A stretch of 64,000 bases of DNA from Odobenus rosmarus divergens (taxonomy: Eukaryota; Chordata; Mammalia; Carnivora; Odobenidae), in assembly GCF_000321225.1 (NCBI RefSeq), contig NW_004450478.1, positions 2,761,634 through 2,825,633 of the forward strand. The letters run 5' to 3'. Each line of letters begins with the position of its first letter. Within the stretch, counting starts at the first letter, position 1. Under the pieces are notes generated by a model. It saw only the letters and a program-made list of their open reading frames with translations, searched no databases and had not been told where the DNA came from. Below are positions 49,760-62,530 of the stretch, piece after piece. A program made the translations under genes and the position numbers.

Positions 49760-50530
49760 AACTTTTCACTAAAACCATTACTAAGAACCTACTATGTGCC
49801 AGGTAAACACTAAGCATGGTTCATACACCAGACAAGTAAACAGACACACCTACTGGAGCTTACTATCTGGTGAGGGCAGATTTTAAACACACACACACAA
49901 ATGTATAGCTGCAAGTTGTAGCTTATACATTATAAACATGGTTCTGAAAGGAAAACAAGAGTATCAAGAATAATATAAAAGGAGCCAGACTTTAATTAGA
50001 GGTGCAAAGCATTCTCCCCTAAGGAAGTGGTACTTAGCCTAAGACTTGAAAGATAAATCAGAATTACCCAAGAAAAGAATAATATATCAGGGAGAGGAAA
50101 TGGCAGTTTCAAGACCCCAACACAGGAAAGACATAGCAAGTGAAAGGATCTGAAGCAATATATGTTTGGCAAGATGAGAGAAGAGAGTGTGAAAGTTAAT
50201 GAGAGAGGAAAGCAAATAGCAGTCAGTGTTCAGGGTAGTAAATGTTACACCAAGGATTTTGGATTAGGTCCCAAGGACAAGAGAACCATGTGGGGGGTTC
50301 CAAGCTGGGGAGGCGACTTATAAGCATTTCAAAACGCTGACTTGTTAACAAGTGCACTTTGGCTGCCCTACATGGGAAGTGGATTGGAGGAGGAGAGTAG
50401 AGCGGTTAAGATGAGCTTAAGTAGACAGTGGCTTGGACTCCTGAAATGGCGGAGTAGAGAAGCAGAGGAACAGACAGGTCCACTAGTTACTTCAAAGGCT
50501 GAATTAACAGATGTGGTAACTGGAAGGGTA
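49760..50530 (-). repeat. L2 fragment
   Basis: Antisense L2: 'CCTACTATGTGCCAGGTAAA', 'TACTGGAGCTTACTATCTGG', then 'GGATTTTGGATTAGGTCCCA' and 'GCTTAAGTAGACAGTGGC'. A short (CA)n run lies at about 49889-49900. Confidence 0.65.
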
Positions 50531-51130
50531 GTAGTGGATTGAGGAAAGGATGACCACAACTGTCGCCAATCACTATATTACTTTATTGTTGCAAACCATG
50601 GCATCTTTACTGCTTTAAAGATCCTTTAATGCTGGTTTGCTTCTATTTTAAATCTTCACTTGAGGTCTGTTTCAAGGCTTCAAAAAATTGGCAACACTCA
50701 AACGTTTATTTACTTTATATAGGACATAGCCTATGCCCCGGGCATGCTATAACACCCTGGGGATACAACAACAACAACAAAACACAGACTAAAAGACAAA
50801 AAGAAACCAAAGGCATGTTGGAAGAATTTTTTCATTTTGACAAAAACATTTAATTGTACTCCCCAGCCCATAATATTTAAATTAATATTCATTTTTAAAA
50901 ATAAAATTGGAAACAAACTTGTATCATTCATACCATTTCCTTCGAGCATGTTGTAAAGACAGATAAAATGTAGACTTTTCCCAGTTTCAAACCGAGTGAA
51001 GCCCTGGCCCATTCTATTAACATTGATGAAGTGAGGCCTTACTAAGACAACAGTTTATATCATCACATTAGAGGCTGTTTACATCTGTGATTATTTAACA
51101 TGTGGGGGTAGGATTTTAAGAAGTAATTCT

Positions 51131-51312
51131 CTAAGTCATGGGAATAAACAGCACAGCACAAGGAATACGGTCAATGGTATTGTAAAGCATGTATGGTGAC
51201 AGATGGAAGCTACGCTTGTGAGCAGAGAATCATGTATAAACTTGTCCAAACATGTGTACACCTGAAAGTAATGTAACATTGGGAGTCAATGACACTTGAG
51301 AAAAAAAAAAAA
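51131..51312 (+). mobile_element. Old L1 3'-UTR tail (first)
   Basis: 'ACAGCACAAGGAATACGGTC', 'AATGGTATTGTAAAGCATGT', 'ATGGTGACAGATGGAAGC', 'TGTACACCTGAAAGTAATGT' and an A12 tail, the usual old-L1 3' UTR. Confidence 0.8.
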
Positions 51313-51374
51313 CACCAATGGAATAGAATTTAAAACACTGGAATTACCTCCTTCCAAATTAGTTTATTAAAAAA

Positions 51375-51637
51375 AAAAATCACTAAGTTGTAGAGACCTA
51401 ACGTACAGCATGGTGACTGTAGTAAATAATAATGTACACTCAAAATTGGCGAAGAAAGCAGACCTCAAGTATCCTTCTCTCACCCACAAATGGTAACTAT
51501 GTGAGGGGATGGATATGTTAACTAGCTTAATTGCTAGAATATCAAAATGTATACATATATCAAAACATCACATTGTACACCTTAAATATATACAATTTTT
51601 GTTAATTATGCCTCAGTAAAGTTGGTAAAAAAAAAAA
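51375..51637 (+). mobile_element. Old L1 3'-UTR tail (second)
   Basis: 'TAACGTACAGCATGGTGACT', 'CAAATGGTAACTATGTGAGG', 'ATCACATTGTACACC', 'GCCTCAGTAAAGTTGG' and an A13 tail. A different old L1 subtype from the copy just left of it. Confidence 0.8.
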
Positions 51638-51889
51638 AAGTAATTCTTTTAGTTTGCTAATTTTTAAGGGTAAAGAGTTTAAACAGTAACTATACTTTGG
51701 CTCAAAACATCTCAAATTTCAAGGTTCTTCATATGTTTGAATAGACGGATTTGAAAAATTTACTAATTCATTTTATTTTTCTCACCATAAGGTGAAGTGA
51801 TTAAGGCAATAATAGAACTTCCCCTGTCTTCTACCTGAGTCTTAGAACAAATCCAACTATAAGAAACAATCCTTTGCCCCTCAACACAG

Positions 51890-52095
51890 TGGTTTCCAAA
51901 TGGGGGACAACCTTCCCTTCTGAGGGACATCTGGCTATTTCTGGAGATATTTGACTGTCAAAATGACAGAGTACTACTGGCATCTACTGGGTAGAGGCCA
52001 GGGACAACTTTTAAACATCCCAAAATGCACAAGACAGCCCTGTGAATTAATTAGCTGGTCCTAAAATGTCAATAAGTAAGGCTAAGAAACTAATG
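51890..52095. mobile_element. MER20 DNA transposon remnant
   Basis: 'CTGAGGGACATCTGGCTATT', 'TCTGGAGATATTTGACTGTC', 'CTACTGGCATCTACTGGGTA', 'GAGGCCAGGGACAAC', 'CAAAATGCACAAGACAGCCC', then 'AAATGTCAATAAGTAAGGCT': complete MER20 order (hAT-Charlie). Confidence 0.9.
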
Positions 52096-54269
52096 GAACA
52101 GGCTTGGGAGGAAGGAACCATCCCAAAACTCACTTCTCCATGAAAAACAAACACACCTGAGCTCTTATCAGGGAGTAAGTTTTTATAACTGACAATACAT
52201 CTATCAAAAATGACACCCTTTCCCATTTTCCTTGGAATAGACACAATGGACACCTGCACAAGCAATCTATTAGTCCATGAAGCCTGATTACACACTGCAT
52301 CCATTTTATCAGGACCAGACCCAAGAGTCTTCTATGCTGGGGCCAGGATGCTTGAATAGAAAAGAAGGGGGAGGGCATGTGGACTGGATGATTGATGCTA
52401 TTCTAATCTGTTCCTTTTAGGCCATTTATTCAATATATAGACTTCCTTTCTTTTTTAACAGCAAGGTGAAAGAAGTTTTCACTCTGAACTTTGCAGGAGG
52501 GTTAAAGAGAACTGACATGGTTGGCTGATCCAGTGGTTCAAAAATCCCCTCCTTCCATCTTGTCATTCTACCTAAGTACATCGGTTTTCATCTTACGTAG
52601 GCTCACATCATGATCCCCCAAGGCAGCTACTGTTATTTCACATATCAACAGGCAGAATGGCAGACCATCCAGAAGCAGAGAGAGACTTTTCTTCTGCCAT
52701 ATCTCTACAAAACTTGATGTCACTCTGGCTAGCAGTGCTTCACAAACCCATGCCTAATGGGACCCCGTAGAAATCATAGAATTATCATGACAAACTCAGT
52801 TAATCATGATTAACCCTGCTGGGAAGAACCTGTCCCCTAGCAGAGCACGTGGTGAGGGGGACTGTAAACCTAACTGGTACTCTGCCACCAAGGAAAAAAG
52901 GTATAAACTGGAATGTGAGTAGGTAAAACAGCTACAGGCTGTAAATTCCTGAGTTTTACCCAAAGGAACGATACTTAAATAATCATTAACCGCAACAAAC
53001 ATGTAATACACACTCTACACTCTGTACTAACAGAAGCCAGAGCCTATATCACAAGGAACACAACATGGCTCCTATGTTAAGGAGGTCATCATCTAGGCAA
53101 CAGAAAGGAGTTACACACAAATTAGGAATGTGCATGTATATATCTTAACTTCTAGGTTCCAACTAAAATTTCAAGGTTATAATTTTCATTAAGTTGGAGG
53201 TGTGTAAAGCAGGTGATTTCTATTCCTCTGCTATTCATCAAGCTTTGTTAAGAATGCTCAAACTTCCAGAAATCTCTACTCTGATGAGAGAAATAGCCAA
53301 ATATATTCAGATAGCATTGCCCAGATAGTACCTCTAAGATACAGGGAATACTGAAGAAACTTCAATAAATTATTTCGCAAGTCACAGTATCCAGGGCTAT
53401 GATATTTGAGATCTCCAGGAATCCACAAAACACACCGGATTTGCATTTAAGTTTGAAAACCATGTAGCTTTTCTGCAAGTAATTAAATGCATCATAATGG
53501 GATTTGGCAGGAACAGATTACTGACTCAAAGTCGTTCACAGAGAACCACCAAAAAGCAAATAATGCTGATATTTTCTGAAAGTAGTTATCTTTAAAGATG
53601 TTTAAAGATAAAACTAAATCTTAGCTTAACATTTTATTATATTTGATTGTAAACTGTTAAGTTCTCATAATGTATTTTCTCAATTTCTCCCATAAGTTAA
53701 TCACTAGTCTCACATATTCTCAGATAAATGCAATAAAAAATTCTTTAATATACAAATGGACTTTCTAATATTTCTGAACCCAGAAAAGAGTTCTGAATAT
53801 GCTCAAGTGAAATACAGTAAAGTTTAACAATAACATGAGTTTCTGAACTACCTTGAAAGTCACATACTATGTACTAGGTCAGGTCCAGATGCATGAAAAC
53901 CACAAAATTTACTCAGGCTCTTATTATTTATATTAACCAATACAATGACTTTCAATTTCATTAAAGGCTCTGGTAAATAAGTATATTAGAGAAAACAGCC
54001 AAAGCAGACACATTTTAAATCACCACATCACTAACCACAATTCCTTCACTAATGTGAGCCAGGATTACTATTCCTTTCTATTTACTGCATGCCTAACAGT
54101 CAGACGCATGAACAAAGCTTAGTTGTGTAAGAGCTCCAAAGCTCCAAGAAGCCATCATGACATTGAGGAAGAGGAATACTCACATTTCTCAAACACTTAA
54201 CACTGGCTCAAAAGAGCTTGTTTGAATGAATGATTAACACGATCAGGTTTACCACACTTGAATGAATAC

Positions 54270-54690
54270 TTTCCACTGCTTTCGTTTAGCCTTCAAAATC
54301 ATTCCCACAGTGTACAATTCTGCAATAGCATCTTATCTAATCTCCCATCACTGTTTTGCTCACCTTGGATTCATTCTGTTGCCAGAGCAACCTATAGGCA
54401 GAAAGTAATGAAGTTTACAATGGCATTCATGTTTGCTGAAAACCTTAGATGGCTTGCTCTATCCAAAGGATAATACCAAGCATCTAAGAATGGAATATTA
54501 AGCCTCTCCAGCCTGGTCCTCTTTCCTTTCATCCAGCCTAATTTTCTACTATTATCAATCCTGAAATTTATGCTTCCTCAATTCAAACAGCTTACAGCTT
54601 TCCAGACTCCTATTGCAGCAGTCACTATATAAGACCTTACACAGGCTTTATCCCTTGTACTAAACTGTCTGTCTCTATGGTAGGTACACT
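54270..54690 (+). repeat. L2 fragment, left part
   Basis: Sense L2: 'CTGAAAACCTTAGATGGCTT', 'AGCCTCTCCAGCCTGGTCC', 'TTACACAGGCTTTATCCCTT'. It continues beyond the LTR to its right. Confidence 0.7.
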
Positions 54691-54694
54691 GATT

Positions 54695-55230
54695 GCAAAT
54701 GACACCAATTACCTCCTTCCCTCTAGTGACACAACCTGCAAGGTGACTTAGCAGGTCCTTCTATCATGGGATTTATTTCTATACCCCTTGAATCTGGAGG
54801 GACCAGTGACTTACACAGGTGAACAGACTAGAGCAGGAGTACTGATGTGTCAGTTCCGAGCCTAAGCCTCAGGAGGCCTTATACTCTTCCCCATTCCCCA
54901 TCTCTTGGAACCCCACCACCCTCAAGCAAAGTAGACTAGCCTAACAGATGAAAAGAAACCTTGGAGGACAGCCTGGGTATCCTAGCTGAGCCTACCTGAG
55001 ATCAATCTACAGATGGGCCAACATGTGCAAGAGCCTAAGACGAGCAGAGGTGTCTATGTGATCATAAAGACGGAGTCTAGGCAAGACCTGAAGACTCACC
55101 TAGTCAACCCTAGACTTCTAAGCAGTAACAGGTACTGACTCTCATTTTTCAGTTTATGCAAAAAAATTGTCCTGATATACAGAGTTTTGGGGTGGTTTAT
55201 TATGTAGCAGCTGATACAACTCCCTCTACA
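54695..55230 (+). mobile_element. MaLR-type (ERVL) solo LTR
   Basis: Old LTR: 'AGCCTAAGCCTCAGGAGGCC', 'CATCTCTTGGAACCCCACC', 'GTATCCTAGCTGAGCCTACC', and a 3' end 'GAGTTTTGGGGTGGTTTATT', 'ATGTAGCAGCTGATACA', typical of MLT/MST-class LTRs. No internal sequence. Subfamily not assigned. Confidence 0.65.
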
Positions 55231-55234
55231 AAAT

Positions 55235-55360
55235 TATCTATTAATCTCCTTGAGGCCTGGGACTCAATCTTACTCTTTTTTTTCAGCACTCATCCTCTAC
55301 CACAATATCTAGCACATCCTAAGTTCTCAGTGAAGGTTGAATAAATTGTTAGTGTCATTA
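55235..55360 (+). repeat. L2 fragment, right part (3' end)
   Basis: 'AATCTCCTTGAGGCCTGGGA', 'CACAATATCTAGCACATCCT', 'AGGTTGAATAAATTG': the L2 3' terminus, completing the element cut by the LTR. Confidence 0.65.
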
Positions 55361-57004
55361 TCCTCCATATTTTAACCTATACTATTCCTCATGCAGTAAC
55401 ATATTTAGTTTTATCTTTACAAAGGTGATAATTTTAGAGCATAACATAGCTAGAAAATGCATCATGAGTTCAATCTTTAATTGTTCTGTAGACTTAATAC
55501 TCCACACTGGATTTCCTATAGCCATACTTGAACACAAAGATAAATGAACTTTTAGGATATGACCCTTTAAACTGTAATGGGTATAAATCAAACTACATAA
55601 ATTATATTCCATTCTGCATTCAGAATTCAAGTCAAGGTTCACATAACTAACATTAAATTGAAAGAATTTTTTCTTCTCAGTCTACCTAGTTAGAACATAG
55701 AATGGTAATCAACAGAGAAGGAACACATTACTAACCAGTCTGAGAACTGGGGAAAACCTTCACACTGTAACCTTTGCATTGAGGAGGATAGAGGAAGGAG
55801 GTAAATATCCTTAAGTAAACACAAGATTAAGGACAATATCGGATGGTATGCTCATCTTTCTTTAATCCTAGGACAAAAGACATCTTAATATTAACTCAAT
55901 CATTTAGACTGGATTTTTATTTGAAAGGCTGGAGAACAGGGAATATACTCAATAAAAGGGGGGGGGACATACCAAAACTTGTCCTGTTCTCTTAATAGAC
56001 TATTTTGCTCCTGTAGTTATTAACAAGAGCCAACAATGAAGACCAAATGTATATGAAGGCTGCTTTTGAGGCTCTGCCATTTTAAAGTTCTTCTAAACCC
56101 TAAAGTAGATTCTAGACCTTTCAAAGCCAGTCAGTCATCGAAGGTTTCTATGTTTTGCCTTCCTAAGACCAGTCCCACTGAGCACAGTTAACTCTGAGTA
56201 AGCACTTAGCAGTCAGAAATAGCAGGGTAGGGGTAATTAAGATTTTCCCACTTAGATCGGTTATATTTTTCCAATTCACAGGTCACAAAACCCTTCCTCA
56301 TTTACAAGGTAATTGAATCCCTCCTGGGAGGCAGCAGATAATCAAAAACAGGGGTATGGAGGCATCATACCCACAGCAACTGTGCCGACGCCCCCAGCTG
56401 TGTGCAGACCCACTCTGAAACCCAGTCCTGACCACATGCTCGCTGAGTGAGGTGAGGCACACTGAGCCTCAGATTTTTCATTTGTAAGGTGAAGTGATGT
56501 CAGCCCGGCAGCACCATGGAGGAGTATCAGATGACCACTTTCACATTTATTTGTAAATCACCAAGTACACTGCTGGCGTGGCAGGGCTCACTGAATGGGC
56601 CCTCTTTCCCCTTGCCAATTCTACCCAGCCTATTTCCCTCCACTTTCCACCAAATAAAGTTCTTCTGAAGCTTCAAGACTAATTTCGGTCTTCCCTTTGC
56701 AATCTCCCCAGAAAAACGCACCTGCTGCTATGACACACTGTCTTTTGCATCTGACAGTAAATCTTGCCATAGATTGCATGTATGCTTGTGTCTGTTCATA
56801 CTTTTGCTTGACTTAAAATGTTTTGTGAGGAGCAGTGTTCACTCTTTTTTGCGACACCTGTTTCCTCCCCCTTTGCTGCTGTATTAGCACAGGGGCTAGT
56901 ACTCAGGGTCCCTGTCAAATGTTTGACTTTTTAAGCATTTATTTTTCAAAATATTAAGACATGCCAGCAGCTTTGGCAACCTCTGCTTTATAAAGCCACC
57001 CATT

Positions 57005-57041
<37 letters not shown>
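57005..57041. repeat. (A)n(TA)n microsatellite
   Basis: About 15 A followed by about 11 TA units, uninterrupted; a likely length-variable locus. Confidence 0.9.
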
Positions 57042-57042
<1 letters not shown>

Positions 57043-57225
57043 ACAGGCAATGATTTGACAAGTCTTTCCTCAGCTAAGAATGACTTTGACAACAGTTGTC
57101 CAGAAAAAGCTTATTTAATATCACAGGATCAGAGGCCACCTGACATTTTCTCTCCAAAAGAATTCCATCCACATCTTTGTATTTGAAAAATGGAACACTA
57201 TACAGCCATAAAGTAACAACTCTTT

Positions 57226-57410
57226 TTTAAAATATTTATTTATTTATTTGAGAGAGAGAATGAGATAGAGCACAAGAGGGGGTAGGGTCAGAGGGAGAAG
57301 CAGACTCCCTGCTGAGCAGGGAGCCCGATGCGGAACTCGATCCCGGGACTCCAGGATCATTAGCTGAGTGGAAGACAGTCGCTTAACCAACTGAGCCACC
57401 CAGGCACCCA
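57226..57410 (-). mobile_element. Can-SINE
   Basis: Antisense copy, full length, with a perfect 16-bp target duplication AAAGTAACAACTCTTT (57210..57225 and 57411..57426). Confidence 0.96.
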
Positions 57411-58279
57411 AAAGTAACAACTCTTTCTAATGTATAAGTAGACGCTATTGAATTAAAAATCCTTTAGTCTGTGTATCAACATATCTATATACCTCAAGTC
57501 ATACATCAAATGATTCTAACTATCAGATTAATTTTGTAACATTTCAGCACCTCAAAGCCCTAAATCATATCAGCAGTAATACTGAAAACAAAGTTCTAAA
57601 TGAAACCAACTTTCTCAGCAACCCAGAAGGCTTTCTATTATCCCTAGCCAAAATGCAGTCAAATCCTGCAATCCCTAGAAACCTTCTGATTAAAATCCTA
57701 GAATTCCAAGAAAATCTATATTGACATAGAACATCTGGTATCACTTTTCCCCATATAAAATCCACTCTTAAAGAGTAGAGACCTAGTATATAAACACCTC
57801 TTACCATCTCCAACTAAACAGCTAACACGATTGTCCATTAGAGAAAGTATTTTGGGATTCACAATAGGTGGTAAGAGTTTGATTATGATTATTATTGTCC
57901 TAGTGTACATGACAAACTTCAAACAAAAGGTCTTTTTTGTTCCCTCATACCCAGACACCTCCCATAAAAACAAAACAAAGAAGTAAACCTTTTGATAAAC
58001 TCTCCTGGCACAGTACTGTTCAGTACATTGAAAAGGAGTCTTAATTCACTAATTGTTACATTATTAACCCGTATCAAATTCCAAGAACAGCATTCAGGTC
58101 ACCAATGACTCCAAACTTAATTTGAGATTTAAGGAAACAAAGGGTTTGTAAAATCCACATAAAAGAATTCATTCTATGCAAGATATAGAGTTGAATTACT
58201 TATGTTCCACTAATTGCGATGACACAAATTACGCAGGTGGAAAAACTAAATGATTGACATCCCATATAAATCAGGAGGG

Positions 58280-60513
58280 AAAGTAGACTGTGGGAAGATG
58301 GCAACAGAGCAGGATGACCTTAGGCTTGCCTTGTCCTAGGAATACAACTAGATATCTATGAAATCATACTAAGTACCCCAGAAATCAATCCAAAGACTGG
58401 CAGGACAACCTCCATCACTAGACAGAGAAGAAGCCATATCAAACAAAGTGGGAAGTGAAGAGATGCAGCTTGGGAGAAAAAGGTCATGGACACTGTAATG
58501 GGGAGGGAGCTGCAGTTGCAGAGAAGGGTGAGAGACAGACTAAGCACAGAGGGTAGTACATGGAGAAAAATGAACCTCTACAGCAAGTGGCTTGGAAAGT
58601 GACAGGGTCCAAATTTCATGAGTTCTTGCAACCAGCAGGGCTAAAAGCCTGGAGTTTTAAAGGTCAGCACACACTGCTCTGGGAGAGCTCAGAGGATTTG
58701 GGGGTTGCTATTAGCAAGAAGGAAGGGTAAACAGCCCACAGACATACAGGGTGGAAATGCCAACCTGAAGAGCACCTGGGGCATACAGTGGGGGAGGTTA
58801 GTTGCTCATCTCAGAGGATGTCCCAGAGAGGAAGCATGAAGGGAAAGACCCCTCCAAGAACAAAGGAACGCTTCAGCACCACACAGGGCCACCTGCAGGA
58901 ACCAGCCAGCACCCACACTCACTATCGAATTGCTTACACCAAGCCCTGCCCCCATACTCTGGTGGAACTACCCTTCCTGTCACACTTGCCTCAATCTTGG
59001 CCTTAGCAGGACCCTTCTCTCTCAGAAAACTGGCCCAAACCCCCTGCCCACACTGCAACTCCCAATCCAGAAGTTTTTGCAAGTCCTGCAAGTCCTCTGT
59101 TCTGATGGCAGCAGAGACAGATCTCATTTCACAAGCAGATCAGAGCATACCTAGTTAAAACTTGCCACATTCAGACCAGAGACCAAACGCTGCCCAAAAC
59201 ACACAAAGAGAGCTTCCGCAGAAGACTGGCCTGAAGGAAAAAACAGCCAGGACACGACAGTAGAGTGCATGAAGCACCCACTGAAGACAACCACAGAAGC
59301 ACCAGACCCTGGGGAAGAGAGGACACTAAACTGCAGGGCACTACAGGACCTCTTCTTCATAAGGCCATTGCTCTCAAGAACAAGAGAAGCAATGGACTTT
59401 CCTAACACAGAGAAACAGGCACAGAGACTTTGACAAAATAAGACAGAGAAACGTCCGAAATGAAAGAACAGGACAAGGCCACAGGAGGAGATCAAAGTGA
59501 AACAGATATAAGTAACATGCCTGATGGAGACTTTAAAGCAATGATCATAAGGATACTAACTGGACTTGAGAAAAGAGTGAAAGACATGAGTGAAACCCTT
59601 AACACAGAGATAAAGAATAACAAAGGGCTCAAAAAACAAAATCAGAAACACGCTTGATGGAATGAACAGCACAGTGGAAGGAACAGAGGAACAAATTAAT
59701 AACCTAGAAGACAGAGTAATGGAAAGAAATCAAGCTGAACAAAAGAGAGAAAAGGAATTATGCAAAATGAGAACAGGTTTAAGGAACTTGGTGATTCCAT
59801 CAAACATAGTAACATTCATATTATAGGAGACCCCAAAAAAAGAACAGAGAAAAGGGGACAGAGAATATAATTGGAAGAAATAATGGCTGCAAAGTTCCCT
59901 AATTTGGGGAAGGAAACCGATATCCAGATCCAGGAGGCACAGAGATCTCCCAACAAAATTAACAAAAGCAGATCCACACCAAGATGTATCATAATTTAAT
60001 ATGGCAAAATGTAGTGATACAGAAAAAACACTAAAAACAGCAAGACCAAAGATGACCCATTATATACAAAGGAAAACTCCATAAAGTTATCAGATTTTTC
60101 TGCAGAAGGGTTCCAAGCTAGACATGAGTGGGATGATATATTCAAAGTGCTGAATGGGTAAAACCTGAAACCAAGAATACTCTATCCAGCAAGGTTAGGA
60201 TTCAGAAGAAGAGAAACAATTTCCCAAACTAAAGGAGTTCATGCCCACTAAAGCAGCTCTGCAAGGAATATTAAAGGGGACTCTGAGTGGAACGGGAAAC
60301 CAAGTGACAGTGTAAAGGTAGGAAACACAAAAGTATTAGTATTTCTGTATTAGCATTATTAGTATTTCTGTATACCTAAAATGCGGGGAGTAAAGAATAG
60401 GTTCAAACTTAAAGAACCATCAACTTAATATATACTGCTATATGCATATGTTATATATAAACCTAATGACAACCACAAATCAAAAATCACCAATAAATAT
60501 ACATACATAAAAA
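58280..60513 (+). mobile_element. Carnivore L1/HAL1: 5' UTR and broken ORF1
   Basis: Begins with an L1 5' UTR near GGGAAGATGGCAACAGAGCA and reaches ORF1 by 59460. The first 65 codons read MKEQDKATGGDQSETDISNM and DGDFKAMIIRILTGLEKRVK, the N-terminal coiled-coil type of L1 ORF1p. Then come stops and shifts, with later ORF1 blocks still visible (CCATCAAACATAGTAACATT; AAGAATACTCTATCCAGCAA; AGCAGCTCTGCAAGGAATAT). It cannot make protein. Open frames at 58788-59158 lie in the 5' UTR. Confidence 0.8.
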
Positions 60514-61432
60514 GTACTATTGGCTTTTAGGAATTTCTTTTATATACATTTATGAAATACTGAAGACCAATCAGACTATTAATGGACACTATTAATGGAC
60601 ACTTAGTGCAACTTTTTATAAAGAAAATAATGCTAAAGTAAGACCAAAACTGCTATCATCACTGAAATTAACAGTTTTCAATATGTTCGTATTCTAATTC
60701 ACAAGAGAAAAATGTGTTCCACAGCTGGAAACTCCTCATACTTGTGTAAAGTGTGAAAAATTTTAAATGTGATGTTATTTTGACAATGTTTTAAATTTTC
60801 GAGTCCCATTTTATTCTAATCAGAATTTTTATCAAGATGTTGAGCTTTTGTTCTTTGAAACTAGTTTGTCATAACATACTGTGCATAATCATTGTATTTA
60901 TTTCTAGGACTCTTGCGAACGTGTAGACTGATGTTTACCGCTAAGGGAACGTTTATAAAATAATACTAAATCCAGTATTAGCTGCCTATTTCAGACACTT
61001 AATATGTGCAGAGATCCACTGTTACATTTACCACACTGAAGTTTTTTTCTTTTGTTGTTTTAAGAATCACCCTCACTGTTGAAAGTAAATGTACTCTTAG
61101 GGTGCAGATATTAGCGTTCCAATAAGCATGTGATTATATTAAGGTGATGGTAGTGGGAAGATAATCTTGATTCCATTGGGAATCTTAGGTTTTTGTAAAT
61201 TTATTGGGAAAATAGTTTTTCCTGTACTGCTGAAGTTTCTTTTTGGTAAACAGAATCTTTCTAAAAGAAAAAGCATGAAGAAGAAATTGAGGTGTGCACA
61301 TATCCTCAAATGACCAGCACTGTATTTGTGAATACCGTGTATCTTGCAATGAACAGTGTGGAAAGCTGTTCATTTTTCAATGCGAAGTAAAAATACTTTC
61401 AAGAACTTTAAAAAAAATGCAAAGAATAAAAA
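60514..61432 (+). other. Non-L1 insertion, possibly a processed transcript fragment
   Basis: About 920 bp that interrupts the L1 between ATACATAAAAAG and its resumption at AAATCCAAACATATCAC. The sequence is AT-rich, 3'-UTR-like, with an A-rich end (CTTTAAAAAAAATGCAAAG) and ATAAAAAG on both sides as a possible short target duplication. I do not recognise a source gene. It contains a small tandem repeat (ACTATTAATGGAC twice, near 60575). Confidence 0.45.
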
Positions 61433-62530
61433 GAAATCCAAACATATCACTTAAACCAGCAAACAATGAAAGAGAAAATGTCAATAAAGGATGAGGGAAA
61501 ATCTTCAGCAACAAGTAATAAAATGGCAATACATACATATCAATAATTACTTTGAATGTAAAAATGGACTAAAAGCTCCAATCAAGAAGACATAGAGTGA
61601 TGGAATGGATAAAACATAAGACTCATCTATATGATGCCTACAAGAGACTCATTTCAGACCTAAACACACCTGCAGAATGAAAGTGAGGGGATGGAGGGGT
61701 GCCTGGGTGGCTCAGTTGGTTAAGCATCAGTCTTTGGCTTAGGTCATGATCCCAGGGTCTTGGGATCAAGCCCTGTGTTTGGCTCCCTGCTCAGCAGAGA
61801 GTCTGCTTCTCCCTCTCCCTCCCGCTTGTGCTCTAAAATAAAATCTTAAAAAAAAAAAAAAAAAAAAAAAGTGAGGGGATGGAGAAACATTTATCATGCA
61901 AATGGATGTCAAAAGAAAGCTGGAGTAACAACACCGAAACCAAACAAAATGGACTTTAAAACAAAGACTGTAACAAGAGACAAAAAAGGACACTATATAA
62001 TAAAGAAGATATAACAAGAAGATATAACAATTGTAAGTATTTATGCACCCAACATGGGAGAACCAAAATAATTAAAAGAGTTAATAACATAAAGGAACTA
62101 ATCACTAATAATACAGGAATAGGGAACTTTAACACATCAACAGATCATGAAAACAGAAAATCAAGGAAAATTTGACTTTGAACGACACACTGGACCAGAT
62201 GGATTTAACAGATATATTCAGAACATTCCATCCTAAAACAACAGAATACATTTTTCAAGTGCACATGGAACATTCTCCAGAATAGATCACATATTGGGCC
62301 ACAAGACAAGTCTCAACAAATTAAAAAAGATCCAAGTCTTAGCATGCATCGTTTCTGACCACAACAGCTATGAAACTAGAAGTCATCCACAAGAAAAAAA
62401 TCCGGAAAGACCACAAAAAAAATGAGGGTTAAATAACTTACTACTAAACAATGAATGGGGCAATCAGGAAATGAAATTAAAAAGTACGAGGAAACTAATA
62501 AAAACAATGGCTCAAAACCTTTGGGATGCA
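61433..62530 (+). mobile_element. L1 continuation: linker and ORF2 endonuclease
   Basis: Resumes L1: 'AAAATGGCAATACATACATA', 'AGACATAGAGTGATGGAATG', 'TGCCTACAAGAGACTCATTT', then the ORF2 endonuclease region with 'GTATTTATGCACCCAACATG', 'GGGAACTTTAACAC', 'AACAGAATACATTTTTCAAG', 'GCATCGTTTCTGACCACAAC'. Many frame breaks. A Can-SINE interrupts it. It ends at CTTTGGGATGCAG. Confidence 0.8.
61697..61867 (+). mobile_element. Can-SINE inside the L1
   Basis: Sense copy with a long A-tail; 17-bp duplication AAAGTGAGGGGATGGAG at 61680..61696 and 61868..61884, perfect (the last G may belong to the SINE). Confidence 0.96.

Noticed and set aside
58788..59158. Overlapping 72-118-codon frames
   Set aside because: They fall in an L1 5' UTR and do not resemble ORF1 or ORF2.
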